From Pseudoips prasinana (Eukaryota > Arthropoda > Insecta > Lepidoptera > Nolidae), in the NCBI GenBank assembly GCA_951640165.1, contig OX621244.1:15518001-15582000 (forward strand): a stretch of 64,000 bases of DNA, given 5' to 3'. A model generated the notes under the pieces. The model saw only the letters and a list, made by a program, of their open reading frames with translations, was not told the origin of the DNA and did no database searches. The position numbers and the translations under genes were made by a program. Each line of letters opens with the position of its first letter. Position 1 is the first letter of the stretch. Shown here piece after piece: positions 54,201-64,000 of the stretch.

Positions 54201-54764
54201 ATATAGAGAAAAATATATTTTTTTTGCCTCATCATACAAAATCCATAGGCTGTTTCGTGTTCGATCGCCAATCGATTGTCCAGACTTTGGATTAATAGAT
54301 AATTGAACAGTGGTCACCAACTCCATAGATATACTCTGAACTAGACTTCACCTCTATTATGTAAGCAGTAAGATTGGTTTTTTATTGCATCGGCTCTACT
54401 TTTGGAACAAGTATGTTACTTTTTCATCGTAGCGTTTCTTGGCAATAAGTTTACGCTACACACGTCGCACTAAATGTTCAAATAATAAAACTAAGAAGTA
54501 ATCAGTTTTTATAAAAGTAGGCCAAGATAATAAAGTTTATTTTCTTTTTATTACTCTAGGCTTAAAGTGTACGCCAGTGGTCAATAGATGATTCTAAATA
54601 TAATTTATATAGTTTTTACTTTGGTCTAATTTTATTAATAAGATAAAGTTAGAAGTGTAGTTAGAAGTAAGCTATACCATTTAAACTCATTTTCAATGAG
54701 TTAAAAATATACGATACGATATTTAGTGTAGGTAGTCATCCAATAGTACTTAATATCCGCTACA
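54201..54764. other. AT-rich region without recognised features
   Basis: Nothing supported. Confidence 0.4.
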
Positions 54765-54842
54765 AAACCGAAGCCGCTGGATGCGGGAAGCTTCAGACCG
54801 ACCTTTGTGTAGATCGTTGGGGAACGCCTTTCTCCAGAATGT
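54765..54842 (+). repeat. RTE-type LINE tail fragment (plus)
   Basis: GAAGCCGCTGGATGCGGGAA and TAGATCGTTGGGGAACGCCT; the (TGA)n end is absent. Confidence 0.55.
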
Positions 54843-55439
54843 GGATGTCTTCAATTATTTATTTTAAATATTCAACTCAAACGTTATTTTTGGGAGAGAA
54901 ACTTTGAAATGGAGTTATTTGTCGATTTATTTCACAGGCTCCAAACTAGGTTTCAAAATTCACTTTCAAATTTCCACTAAGATCATATTTCACATTTAGC
55001 GTATCCAATCAACTTCATAACTTCTATATAGAGGTAGGTATGCAAAATAACTACCAATAAGACGCATTGTTTGCTGAAGAAAGAGAGGAATGGAGGAAGC
55101 TCCACCGCTAAAACGTCCTCACGCCATACTGGTGCTGCTTGCGGTAACTGCTCGAACTGCTGTTGGGGTACTCATAATATTTTTTTTCATACAGTCGTCG
55201 CCTCTAGTAGACTTCGTGTGACTAGTTAATTTTGTAAATGTACGCGGATGTAACCACCGTTTTCTCGTCTAGCAAGACGTTATTCTATATGCTTGAGTGA
55301 AATTTAATGTTATTGTTTATTATCTCACAATTATTTTGATTCATTAGATGGCAACGGTTCTGTGCGTGTATTAGTCTACATAACAATGTAAGTAAAATAC
55401 AAGATATAAAAAGAAATCTAAAACAAAAAGCAAAAGAAG
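54843..55439. other. AT-rich region without recognised features
   Basis: Nothing supported. Confidence 0.4.
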
Positions 55440-55690
55440 ACAAAAAAGCAAGCCCGGAGTTTCTTTGTGGCTTTCTTCTCCGGGTCGTCCACCTAGGTAG
55501 CTAGAGAAAGCCGCAGGTTAGCTAGGTTAGGTTCCTCAGTGGCGCTTTGGCCCCTTAACGCGTGATCGGTGGGTGATCCCGTGCAAGTGATCACACCCTC
55601 ACTTAGAATTACGTATTTTTGCTTCAGCGGCCCCCTGAGCTGTGGCCCGAACCCCAAAAGGGTGGCCTCAGGTATTAGTCGTTTAATTTA
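55440..55690. other. GC-rich island of unknown origin
   Basis: GGCTTTCTTCTCCGGGTCG, GCGCTTTGGCCCCTTAACGC, TGATCGGTGGGTGATCCCG and AGCGGCCCCCTGAGCTGTGG stand out from AT-rich DNA on both sides. No long open frame and no clear repeat ends. It is perhaps a piece of a LINE 5' or 3' UTR. Confidence 0.35.
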
Positions 55691-56194
55691 AGCTACTAGT
55701 TAAGAGCCTTCTGCGCTAGCCAACTGCTCATTGCCTTCAATTTTTTAATTTTAATATAGAAGAACTAAATTTTTTAAATATAAATATATAGATTAGTAAC
55801 TTGTTTTAAGGATTTAAGAAAATATATGTGCTAAAAATGGCCGCACGGACGGACTAATTAATTTTTTGTAACTTTTATACTGTATTCGACTATGTTTATG
55901 TACTGCATTGTGAGCTTGACAAGTACAAGTGTATGTTAATACCCAAGTGTACACACGTATGTCTATAGAAGTGCCACCGTAAAAATGTTTAAAAATTGAG
56001 CGTCTCTGTGTTTCAGGCACGTTAAGCTCCCGTCAGTAGTCAGACCGATCCCTCAAGAGCGAGATGCAGCATCTGGCGTGCACAAAAATGCTTACCGAAA
56101 CATTTAGTCACGCCTTCTGAAAGCCTCCCGCCTGGACATCAATTAACGTAGCCAATCTGGAAGTCTCAAAATAGACTCCGGAGTCAGGTGGGCC
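55691..56194. other. Spacer, partly repeat-like
   Basis: The part 56030-56194 may belong to the LINE fragment that follows, but the frames are broken. Confidence 0.35.
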
Positions 56195-56395
56195 GAAGCA
56201 AAGAAAACATGTATAGTTGGGGACTGTCAAGAGACCCCAAAATGGACTGCATTTGTGGAGCATCGGTCCAATCCATGGCCCACCTATTATCATGCCCAGC
56301 CTGCCATGCCACATGTTAATGGCAGGATCTTAAGAATGCAACAAGCAGGGCAATCATTGCCACGTTCTGAGCCACAAAAATTTGACTAGTTTGCC
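56195..56395 (+). pseudogene. Non-LTR LINE ORF2 C-terminal zinc-knuckle fragment
   Basis: A plus frame gives WGLSRDPKMDCICG and then SMAHLLSCPACHATC followed by TGT TAA. A Cys-x-Cys-Gly...His-Leu-Leu-x-Cys-Pro-x-Cys pattern after a W-G-L block is typical of the far C-terminus of several insect LINE clades. Stops interrupt the frame downstream. It is a dead fragment; the clade is undetermined. Confidence 0.65.
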
Positions 56396-57395
56396 ATCGA
56401 TAGCGTAGCATATAAGAAGAAGAATTAGTCAGTTCTGGTCGATAAGCCATGTTAGAACTTGCTGGGTGTCTTGAATAACTATGATAATCACCTAAACGAA
56501 TTGTTGAATAAAAAATATTGTTTACATGTATTCACTTCGTTAAGTTTGTAGAGACCGGAAATTTGGTTTGGGTGATTAGAAATAACTAAAATTTAAGATA
56601 CTGTTTTTGGTACCATACCCAAAATTTAAAATATAAATCTTCTTTCAGTTGTTACTATATTACGTTTCTTCATGTGTAATTCACAGAACCCTAATAGCAC
56701 GATTAATACTCGACCGCCAACCTCTTACATCACTTATATTTTTATTATATTCCGTTATTCATTTTACCAACAGAGTGCAATTATGAAAAAAAGCACTTGA
56801 AAGTCAGATGACTAGCTTAATAATATTGGTACAATTTTCTACATACAAAAGCTTAATAAATGCCTCTTATCCATCAAACAATATTACACTCTGTGAATTT
56901 GCCCCTGGCTAAATAGTAGATATCTCGTTTACAGCGCGATTGCGAATCTTAAATCCTTTCAAGCGCACTCAAACGCCTTTGACAGAGAACGCTAAGCATT
57001 AAACACACAGTACGTTACGTGTTGAAAGAAACGCGGGGAGTGCCGCAAGGCATCTCAAACTAGCGTACGCTCTACACCACTCATTACCATTTTATCCGTT
57101 CGGACTCAAAGCACTGTTATTATAAACTAAGGGCGAGCAATGATCGCGTCTACTGCAATGTGATTATCATGTTTTTTTGTTCAGTTACGATTGATGATGA
57201 ATCAAGAGAAGGTTTGTTGGTGTTACAATATGTAATTTATGTTGAAGATCAAATATTTTTCTTTGGACACTCGATTTTAAGTAATGGCTCTGGCTACAAA
57301 ATTATTAGATAATTAGGATCACATTTTTGGGCATGTTGCGGGTTATAGTCATCCCGATCCCCTTACTCATAGATAAGTATGTAGGTTTAGTTGAT
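56396..57395. other. AT-rich region without recognised features
   Basis: Nothing supported. Confidence 0.4.
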
Positions 57396-57655
57396 TGACG
57401 GGCCTGTTGGCGTGGTTGGCAAAGGCTTGCTTTTCACGCCGGAGGGTTTGATTCCCACCCAGGACAGATATTTGTGTGCATGAACATGTCTGTTTGTCCT
57501 GAGTCTGCGTGTAATTATCTAAATAAGTATGTTTTTACAAAAGAAAAGTAATATATGTAGTATATCAGTTATCTGGTTTCCATAGTGAAAGCTCTGCTTT
57601 GTTTGGGATCAGATGGCCGTGTATGAATAATGTCCCAGGATATTATTATTATTTG
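57396..57655 (+). mobile_element. SINE group A, full length (plus)
   Basis: Head GACGGGCCTGTTGGCGTGGT and GGGTTTGATTCCCACCC, then GTGCATGAACATGTCTGTTT, ATTTGGTTTCCATAG-like text, TTTGTTTGGGATCAGATGGC and AATAATGTCCCAGG, with an (ATT)n tail. It is the best copy for defining the group. Confidence 0.82.
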
Positions 57656-58047
57656 TACCAACGTTATTATGATTTACCCGAAACTAGATTTACCTCATCC
57701 GTGCCTCAGAACAAAAGTGTAAAGTTTATATTAGTAAGTGCAATCTCAACGTAAAAGTTTGCTACCTAGAGAGAGAAAGCCAAGGATCTAATATAACATG
57801 TAACGAGCAACAAGATCTATAAAATCATGCAGTGCTAAAGAAATTAAGAAACATATGAACAGACTATTTACATTTTTTATTATTCTCGGTACAAAGGGTA
57901 AAATATAATCGCCCCAGATCAATTAACCCTGAATATACACACATATTCAGGTATTGCTCGAATGTGGATCTTAATTCTGCTTGGTTCCGCTCATATGAAA
58001 GAAACTACTTAAATAAATAGAAATATTGGGACAATTAACATATTGAA
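57656..58047. other. AT-rich spacer
   Basis: Nothing supported. Confidence 0.4.
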
Positions 58048-58275
58048 ATCGGATCCCAAACTAGGCAGAGCCTGTACTATGGTAACCAGACAACTGATAA
58101 ACATACTAATATATGTCTAAACACATACGTCATATTATAGACAAATTACACCCAGACACAGAACAAATAATCGTGCTCATCACACGAAGTTTTGTCCTGG
58201 GTGGAGATCGAACTATAGACCTCTAGCTTAGCGGTCAGGGTTATTAACCCCTAGACCAACATGCCAGTCCAGAAA
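58048..58275 (-). mobile_element. SINE group A (minus)
   Basis: GGATCCCAAACTAGGCAGAG, TATGGTAACCAGACAACTGA, ACACCCAGACACAGAACA, TTGTCCTGGGTGGAGATCGA and CCTAGACCAACATGCCAGTC. Confidence 0.78.
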
Positions 58276-58504
58276 GTAACATTAATCCAGTAGTTTATTA
58301 AACTTATTTGAAATATTTTTTTTTCTTCAGAGATAAATAAATTATTTAGACCACTGCCCGTATATATATTGAATCCTAGCGGCCTGGTATGTGCTTCGCT
58401 ACGTATAAGGCATAGTAATAAAAAAAAATATTAGTAATTTCATTTATTCATACAAAAAAATATTTTAAATTGCTAAAAGATGTTGATTCTACACTTTTTC
58501 AAGA

Positions 58505-58650
58505 CTTTTTTTAAATGTTCTCTCCGTACAAACCTTCCCTGGGCTTCTACAAATAATTCAAGACCAAAATTTGCCAAATCGGTAAAGGCGTTGTTGAGTT
58601 ATAACATTACAACGAAAAGTGGCATTGATTTATATATATATATAGATTGT
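58505..58650 (+). repeat. Interspersed repeat with TTTGCCAAATCGGTAAAG motif
   Basis: CAAGACCAAAATTTGCCAAA, TCGGTAAAGGCGTTGTTGAG and TATATATATATAGATTGTG read like a degraded 'caveat' segment common in lepidopteran small repeats. A 117-codon frame (58480-58833) runs across it and is probably accidental. Confidence 0.4.
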
Positions 58651-59040
58651 GACGGAACCTTAAAAATATTTTATAAGGTTTGTAACAAAACATTATGTAA
58701 CACGACTATAATTCTTCTCCTAACAGTCTGCCTCTATTTTCGTTTAAATTTCTATGATAGGTCAAGATACATGATCAAAAACATCTTTGGACCTGCGCCA
58801 AAGTCCTTTCGGTTTCGGCATCGGGCCAGGTAATAAAAGGTATATTTTGATATCAGCGATTTTCAATTATTTACGTAACATTGTGTTACTTAAAAGAGAG
58901 TACTTGATATAAGATGATAACTTTAACTCTTTTGCAAGGTTATTTTCGGGACTTAGTTTTGGTGACTATATGGTATACTTGTACAGTATAATAATTGATT
59001 GTTATAAAGAGTTATAACAAAAGGACACAAAGTTCGTAGA
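58651..59040. other. AT-rich spacer
   Basis: Nothing supported. Confidence 0.4.
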
Positions 59041-59044
59041 ACTG

Positions 59045-59265
59045 ATGCCAATGCTGGGGCATGAAGTTTTTATAGTGGCGCCCTCGATCTGGAAGACGAT
59101 AGATAGGCCTCCCTCAAGGTGGACCAATGATCTTGTGAGATGATCGGGGAGATATACGCGGGAGATATACGCGGGAGATATACGCGGGAGATATACGCGG
59201 GAGATATTTGTCCTCAGTAGCAGGAGGTAGGAGCAGTAGACGCCTTTCGGCTTATGATGATAATA
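59045..59265 (+). mobile_element. RTE-type LINE 3' end (plus) with internal minisatellite
   Basis: GCGCCCTCGATCTGGAAGAC, CCTCCCTCAAGGTGGACCAA and GATCTTGTGAGATGATCGGG lead into the minisatellite, followed by CAGTAGACGCCTTTCGGCTT and ATGATGAT. Confidence 0.7.
59147..59207 (+). repeat. 13-bp minisatellite inside the RTE tail
   Basis: GGGAGATATACGC repeats four full times and once in part (~4.7 units) without a mismatch. Confidence 0.92.
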
Positions 59266-59404
59266 TAAATTTTATAGCAAAATATTAAATACTTTTTGCC
59301 ACGTATTCATTAAGAACATAACTTTCCAATCGCAATTTTACTGGTGGTATCCCTCGGGAACGTTCTTACTGGATAGAAAATCAATAGTTATGTCATTTTA
59401 TGTA

Positions 59405-59508
59405 CAGACATTTCTCCAATAGAAAGTGAACCTTATGCTTTTGTAATAAAGTTGAAAATCTATAAAATAAATTTGACAGATTGGGGTAGCTGGATGTGCT
59501 GGCATCTG
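59405..59508 (+). mobile_element. MITE family M1, copy 5
   Basis: The left end CAGAC is truncated into TTTCTCC; the right arm TTGACAGATTGGGGTAGCTG and GATGTGCTGGCATCTG is intact; TA on both sides. Confidence 0.75.
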
Positions 59509-59584
59509 TATCACAAATACGTTTGAATAATTATCAGTTGATTAGTTAAAGTGCAACAAACTCACTTTGTCATATCTTCCGCAA

Positions 59585-59685
59585 GCCGGTACCCGCGATA
59601 CAGCTATTAATTGTACCCTATGTGCTGATTCAGAGTATTATCTCCATTTCAAATTTTATCCAAATTAATTATAAAGCTACGATAG
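59585..59685 (-). repeat. Degraded Helitron-like remnant
   Basis: GGTACCCGCGATACAGCTAT, CCTATGTGCTGATTCAGAG and CAAATTTTATCCAAATTAAT follow the order of the 16232 element, with many changes. Confidence 0.3.
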
Positions 59686-59698
59686 AATAGAACAACAC

Positions 59699-59748
59699 AA
59701 AGCAACCTTATATATTGAATATAATATGTCAATATATAAGGTTGCTTT
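59699..59748. repeat. Perfect hairpin (20-bp arms, 10-nt loop)
   Basis: AAAGCAACCTTATATATTGA, a ten-base loop, then the exact reverse complement. Confidence 0.88.
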
Positions 59749-61034
59749 CCATAAAAGTCGAAGGTTTAACTTATAAAACATCATCCCGATATAAAAAGTG
59801 GGCAGTTCTCCCTACGGTTTGAGTTTTTGAAGACTGTAATCTGCAAATGTACCTAGTGCAAAATATCAACGATATGTTGTTATTCGCATGAGCACTTTCC
59901 AACCATTACTTGAATTTAAAATATATCTAAATACTATTTATTTATATGGTTCACTAAACTTCTTTTCACTTCATAAACCGTTCATATCGCAATAAATTAT
60001 CCAATCACTTTACAAGAATCAGCGCTATTTGCATATAAAAATATTCCAATATTCTTTTCTTTTTACGGTAAAATATTTAAAAACAACGTTGTAGAGACTC
60101 GGTGTCTGCAGAGTATTCCTTGAGGGAGACCAATGCATAAAAGAAAACTGCTGCCACTTCTGATTTTACACTATTTTAAGACGATATTATGTTATGTTCA
60201 AAGAGCTCTTTAAGATTCACCCACATTTTCTTTTAAACGCATGTAAAATTATGATAATATAAAATGTTTTGAAGCTGCTTTTTAACTTGGAGAGTATTAT
60301 TGTTACCAGTTTATATAAGAACAAAGTTTGTGTAAAGTCTTGGAAAAGCTTGATATTATGAATTCTAGACAATTTTACTGGGTGTTATAAACTTTGGTAC
60401 TGATTTATTTTTCGGTACTATGCTTTGATTTTGGTACTCTATGGACATCACTCAAGTGCAGGGGATTATTTGGACGTTAACAACAGACTTTTTGTTTCAA
60501 TCTATGGGTTTACAGATGTTGACGTAAATACCTTAATTAAATCACAAAATGTAATATGTTTATGATTATAGTTTTGGATTCAAGAGAAGACATTTTTTAT
60601 GTGTTAATAATATTCTTAGCGTAATAAAATTGTTATTAATCTGCCTCCAGATGGCCTTCTTTACTTTACACGTGAATTCATTTATTTAATTTTCGCTTAA
60701 TATAAAACGAGGTAATTCGTAAAATATTTTATTTGGCATAATAAAAGGATTAATTACCGGAACAGTTTTTGTTAATAATAATTACTGTTTTAAAAACATA
60801 AAACAAAGTTTTCTTGATGAGCAATTTGGATCAAATTTATAAAGGTTTAAGCATCCCATTTCAAAAAAAAAATTGTATCACAAATAATGGAGAAATCGCG
60901 TAACACACAACACACGACATATAGTTGACCTCCTCCTTTCAACTGTCGGTAAATTATAGATTTATATAAACTGTAGTGACTACATTAATACACACAATAA
61001 GGTCTATCAAAATCTTAATACACAATTAAGATTT
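59749..61034. other. AT-rich region without recognised features
   Basis: Nothing supported. Confidence 0.4.
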
Positions 61035-61198
61035 TCATCATCATCATCATATCAGCCGAAAGACGTCCACTGCTGGACAAAGGCCTCCCCCCCCCCCCCC
61101 CCCAGATCTCCACAATTGCCGGTCTTGCGCCGCACAAGATCATCGGTCCATATTGTAGAGGGCCTGCCCACACTGCGTCTTCCGGTTCGGAAGATTTT
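61035..61198 (-). mobile_element. RTE-type LINE 3' end (minus) with 17-C run
   Basis: (TCA)n at 61035-61050, CAGCCGAAAGACGTCCACTG, then a run of 17 C (61087-61103), AGATCTCCACAATTGCCGGT and TGCGTCTTCCGGTTCGG. Other copies have only 4-6 C at this place. Confidence 0.75.
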
Positions 61199-62244
61199 AA
61201 TAGAACTTATTTATGTCTCAATAACCTTTAACCATTAAAGGTGGTTTTTAGCGATTCATCGGATTTAAAATGTTTCTCCTGTAAAATGTAAACCAATACA
61301 ATCCATAATATACGTTAACATTTCAAATGCTATCAATTTCATGCATATTCGTGATGCAACCGTATGTAAAATCGAACGATACATATTTTCGGATCAGCGA
61401 TCCAGAGTTTTAACCGGAGTGCCCACGTTTCCACTAAATGAAATCCTTCAAAGGGGCTGCATCCACAACCGTGAAATTCAATTAGATTATAGGTACCTAC
61501 GGACTCTAGGGCATGCTCTTCTGATCTCGAGTGCTTTCTTCAAAGTATTCCCAAGACGGTGTCTGTCTGCTTTTATGCTAGATGACATAAATATAAGGGT
61601 TTTAGCGATGCGGATGGTTCAAATATACGTAAAACAGAACTGAAAAATGTATATATAGGCATTTCAGGTATTTGGTTGTTTGGTTTATTTTAGTGATGGG
61701 TTTTTCTTATACCTACAACTAAATGAGAAAGAAAGCTTCTAAACTAAGTGCTGTTTAGCTGTTACTGATGAGTCTTTAGAGACGAATGGATGGACATTTA
61801 CGTGTAGCCGGACCTGTTGGCTTCATGTTGAGGTCATATGAAATAACTCACACCAAGTACCATAAACATTAAAACATAATAATTATAATACCTTGGGTAC
61901 ACTCTTGTACATCACTATGCTCTACTTCAATTACCTGTACAATTACTGTTACTGTTTATTCTTATTACTTTTTTGGTTATGTGAATTTATTTATGTACTT
62001 ACTGGTAATATTATTCATGTCCACATTCTTTATCTACATACTCGTAGATGTTTAAAAGTGAATACCTGTAATTGGTTATAATATGTATTTTATTGTTGTT
62101 GCTGTTGGTTTTCTAAATAAATAAATAAACTATAATTAACAAAATATATAACCGGACTATGCAAAAAATACATAAATTAAGTTGAAAATGGAAATGGAAA
62201 AAATGTTGTTATGAAAATAAAATGGTACAATATTCTCTATTGTA
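61199..62244. other. Region without recognised repeats; 100-codon frame
   Basis: A plus frame at 61341-61643 lies in a stretch less AT-rich than its neighbours and has a balanced composition, but no motif or homologue that I recognise. Confidence 0.35.
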
Positions 62245-62360
62245 CAGACGCCAGCACATCAAACTAACCCCAATCTGTCAAATTTCCCCAATTGAAAGTG
62301 AACCTTATGCTTTTAATGATAAGTTTGACAGATTGGGGTAGCTGGATGTGCTAGCGTTTG
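62245..62360 (+). mobile_element. MITE family M1, copy 6
   Basis: CAGACGCCAGCACATCAAAC left; GACAGATTGGGGTAGCTGGA and GTGCTAGCGTTTG right; TA on the left and TT on the right. Confidence 0.85.
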
Positions 62361-62404
62361 TTCATATTCAAATAGGAAAAATAGAAAAAAAAACAATGGG
62401 TATG

Positions 62405-62462
62405 AAAAATATAACGTACCACAGGCGGTCTTATCGCCTTAAGCGATCTCTTCCAGAAAACC
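62405..62462 (-). repeat. LINE 3' fragment with conserved hairpin (minus)
   Basis: GGCGGTCTT, ATCGC-CTTAA-GCGAT (62433-62447), CTCTTCCAG: the reverse of the motif in the LINE at 10405-10437. Confidence 0.6.
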
Positions 62463-62804
62463 TTTGAATGGATATGTGATGTAAGTATAGTGTAAAGTAG
62501 TAGGAGTGCAACAAGTAAATTATAAATTTTTATTATTTAGTTTTGTTGCAAAACTTCTTTGATACCAACACTATGCATCGCAGTAAACATAAAGCATGTA
62601 GTTAACACAAATTGCAGGAACACACGTAGGTGGTGAGATTATGGTTTGCGTTGAAGCATCCACGATCGATTATCCCAAAAGGCGTGTGCATCGAATAACA
62701 CAAATCATCGTCACGTTCGCATATGATCGACGGTATTTTGAAAATTCAACATTCAAAAGGGAAAGCAATTTTCATAATAGAGGTGTTTGAAAGCAATAGA
62801 TAAA
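62463..62804. other. AT-rich spacer
   Basis: Nothing supported. Confidence 0.4.
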
Positions 62805-62960
62805 GGCATGTGTGGCGCAGTGAATAAGGTTTGTTTTTTGGCTCATTTTTATGTTGTGGGTGCGATCCCCGCAAAGGACAACTATAAATGGATATTCTGG
62901 GTCTGGCAGTTTAATATTTTGGTGATCTGCATATTTGTAGTCTCTTTTTTTCGTTAATAT
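62805..62960 (+). mobile_element. SINE group B (plus), diverged
   Basis: GCATGTGTGGCGCAGTGAAT, GGGTGCGATCCCCGC and GGACAACTATAAATGGATAT keep the group B order. Confidence 0.55.
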
Positions 62961-63055
62961 TTCATCTAGTATGCATATCACGGACACGGACAAAATATAT
63001 TTATTTTCATAACTCAATTTCTTAATAAATCCTAATTATATTAATTCAGATGAAG

Positions 63056-63185
63056 AAGTACACTTTATTGCAAAAATAAGTAAAACAAAACAATGAATAC
63101 AAACAAGGAAATTTGCTTATTTTAATGCAATTGGCGGCCTTATCGCTAAAAGCAATCTCTTCCAGGCAATATACCCATTCAAATT
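63056..63185 (-). mobile_element. LINE 3' end with conserved hairpin (minus)
   Basis: CACTTTATTGCAAAAATAAG, TTGGCGGCCTTATCGCTAAA and AGCAATCTCTTCCAGGCA. The hairpin ATCGC/GCAAT (63142-63156) includes one G-T pair on the sense strand. Confidence 0.65.
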
Positions 63186-63429
63186 AAAATAATTATAAAA
63201 AAAATATTCAGAAAGTATGAACAATGGTAGAACCACGCTAAAGCAGAGATCATTTAGTAGAAATTGTTTAATGATAATTTTTACATAATATTTTATTATT
63301 TCATGGTCTATTCTTTTTCCATGTATTCTGTAATACGTGTTAACTACTCTCTCTCTGTTTTAATACAGTCATCCTTTTTAGACCATCCTCACGTTGTCAG
63401 GAAGAGATCGCTACGGGAAGACCACCTAT

Positions 63430-63702
63430 TGTTATTTTGGGCCGGTCGTCGATGTTGCGTTTCACACCACAGGTCATGAGTTCGATTCCCACCAAGGACA
63501 GATATTTGTGTGCATGAACATGTCTGTTTGGGTGGGTGTAGTTATCTATATACTCGTAAGTATGTATTTACTAAATAAAAGTAGTATATGTATTAGATAT
63601 AACTTAAGTGATTAGTTATTTGGTTTCCATAGTAAAAGCTCTGCTTATTTTGAGATTTCATGTCCGTGTGTGAATAATTTCTTAGGATATTATATAGACC
63701 AC
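63430..63702 (+). mobile_element. SINE group A (plus)
   Basis: TTTCACACCACAGGTCATGA, GTTCGATTCCCACCAAGGAC, GTGCATGAACATGTCTGTTT, TATTTGGTTTCCATAGTAAA and AGCTCTGCTTATTTTGAGAT. Confidence 0.75.
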
Positions 63703-64000
63703 AAAGCACATGATGATTAGATTGTTAAAGTAATTGGGCATGATCACTTAAAAACCTTCTGTTAATACGCTAGTTTCAACCAGAGTCTTCGTAGATCGTT
63801 TCGACGTGAAACCCTCGCGTCCCGGATTTATAAATGATAAACAAAAGACCATAGATGTATCTTACCTTATTTTAGCTGGCTATGATTTTTAAGTATGTTT
63901 TTTATTAGAACATCCCATTATTAACATCTTATTTCTCCGCAATTTCCTTTTTACCATAAAGGACCACTCAGGAAGCTGTCCAAAAATAAAGTAAGCTAAT
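63703..64000. other. Right edge of the window, nothing recognised
   Basis: No gene or repeat recognised. Confidence 0.4.

Noticed and set aside
58480..58833. 117-codon plus frame as a gene
   Set aside because: It crosses a degraded interspersed repeat and a TA microsatellite; no domain.

Overview
The window looks like an AT-rich, transposon-dense intergenic or intronic stretch of an insect genome, most likely a moth or butterfly (Lepidoptera). The evidence is the repeat content: tRNA-headed SINEs ending in (ATT)n, RTE-type LINE tails ending in (TGA/CAT)n, short Helitron-like elements ending in ...GCACAGCTAG, an R1-type LINE tail and a BEL/Pao LTR element. I see no bacterial or operon features, no CRISPR array, no rRNA, no convincing functional tRNA gene, and no host gene that I can name.

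Only two long coding units stand out, and both are retroelements. (1) Positions 580-6821, minus strand, hold an almost intact BEL/Pao LTR retrotransposon. It has two 175-bp LTRs that look identical, a 5-bp target duplication (GGGGG), a primer-binding-like site, a polypurine tract, and one continuous gag-protease-RT-RNaseH-integrase frame broken by a single in-frame TGA early in the RT region. (2) Positions 7797-10523, plus strand, hold a 5'-truncated CR1/Jockey-like non-LTR element. It has an uninterrupted 795-codon frame (end of the endonuclease, complete RT), a 3' UTR hairpin and a (TATC)n tail.

The other ~53 kb is a mosaic of short elements in AT-rich DNA. It includes a six-copy MITE family with ~35-bp TIRs; at least three tRNA-derived SINE groups, about twenty copies in all; more than a dozen RTE-type 3' ends; LINE 3' ends sharing a conserved hairpin; and Helitron-like elements, one inserted exactly between A and T inside a SINE. 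There is also a 136-bp tandem array (43686-44350), a 92-bp tandem array (18121-18391), a 659-bp element with ~140-bp TIRs (39139-39797), a 188-bp palindromic element (40061-40248), two copies of a foldback element around a LINE RT fragment (51303-51957), and a 5'-truncated R1-like insertion with a 15-bp target duplication (49820-50373). Several nested insertions allow the order of events to be read.

The elements do not form a shared pathway. The pattern is of successive independent insertions, the BEL element and the 7.8-10.5 kb LINE being the youngest by intactness. A few short ORFs (for example 27610-27858 minus) are protein-like but unrecognised and are given low confidence. Family assignments come from motifs and from comparing copies within the window by eye; no database search was possible.
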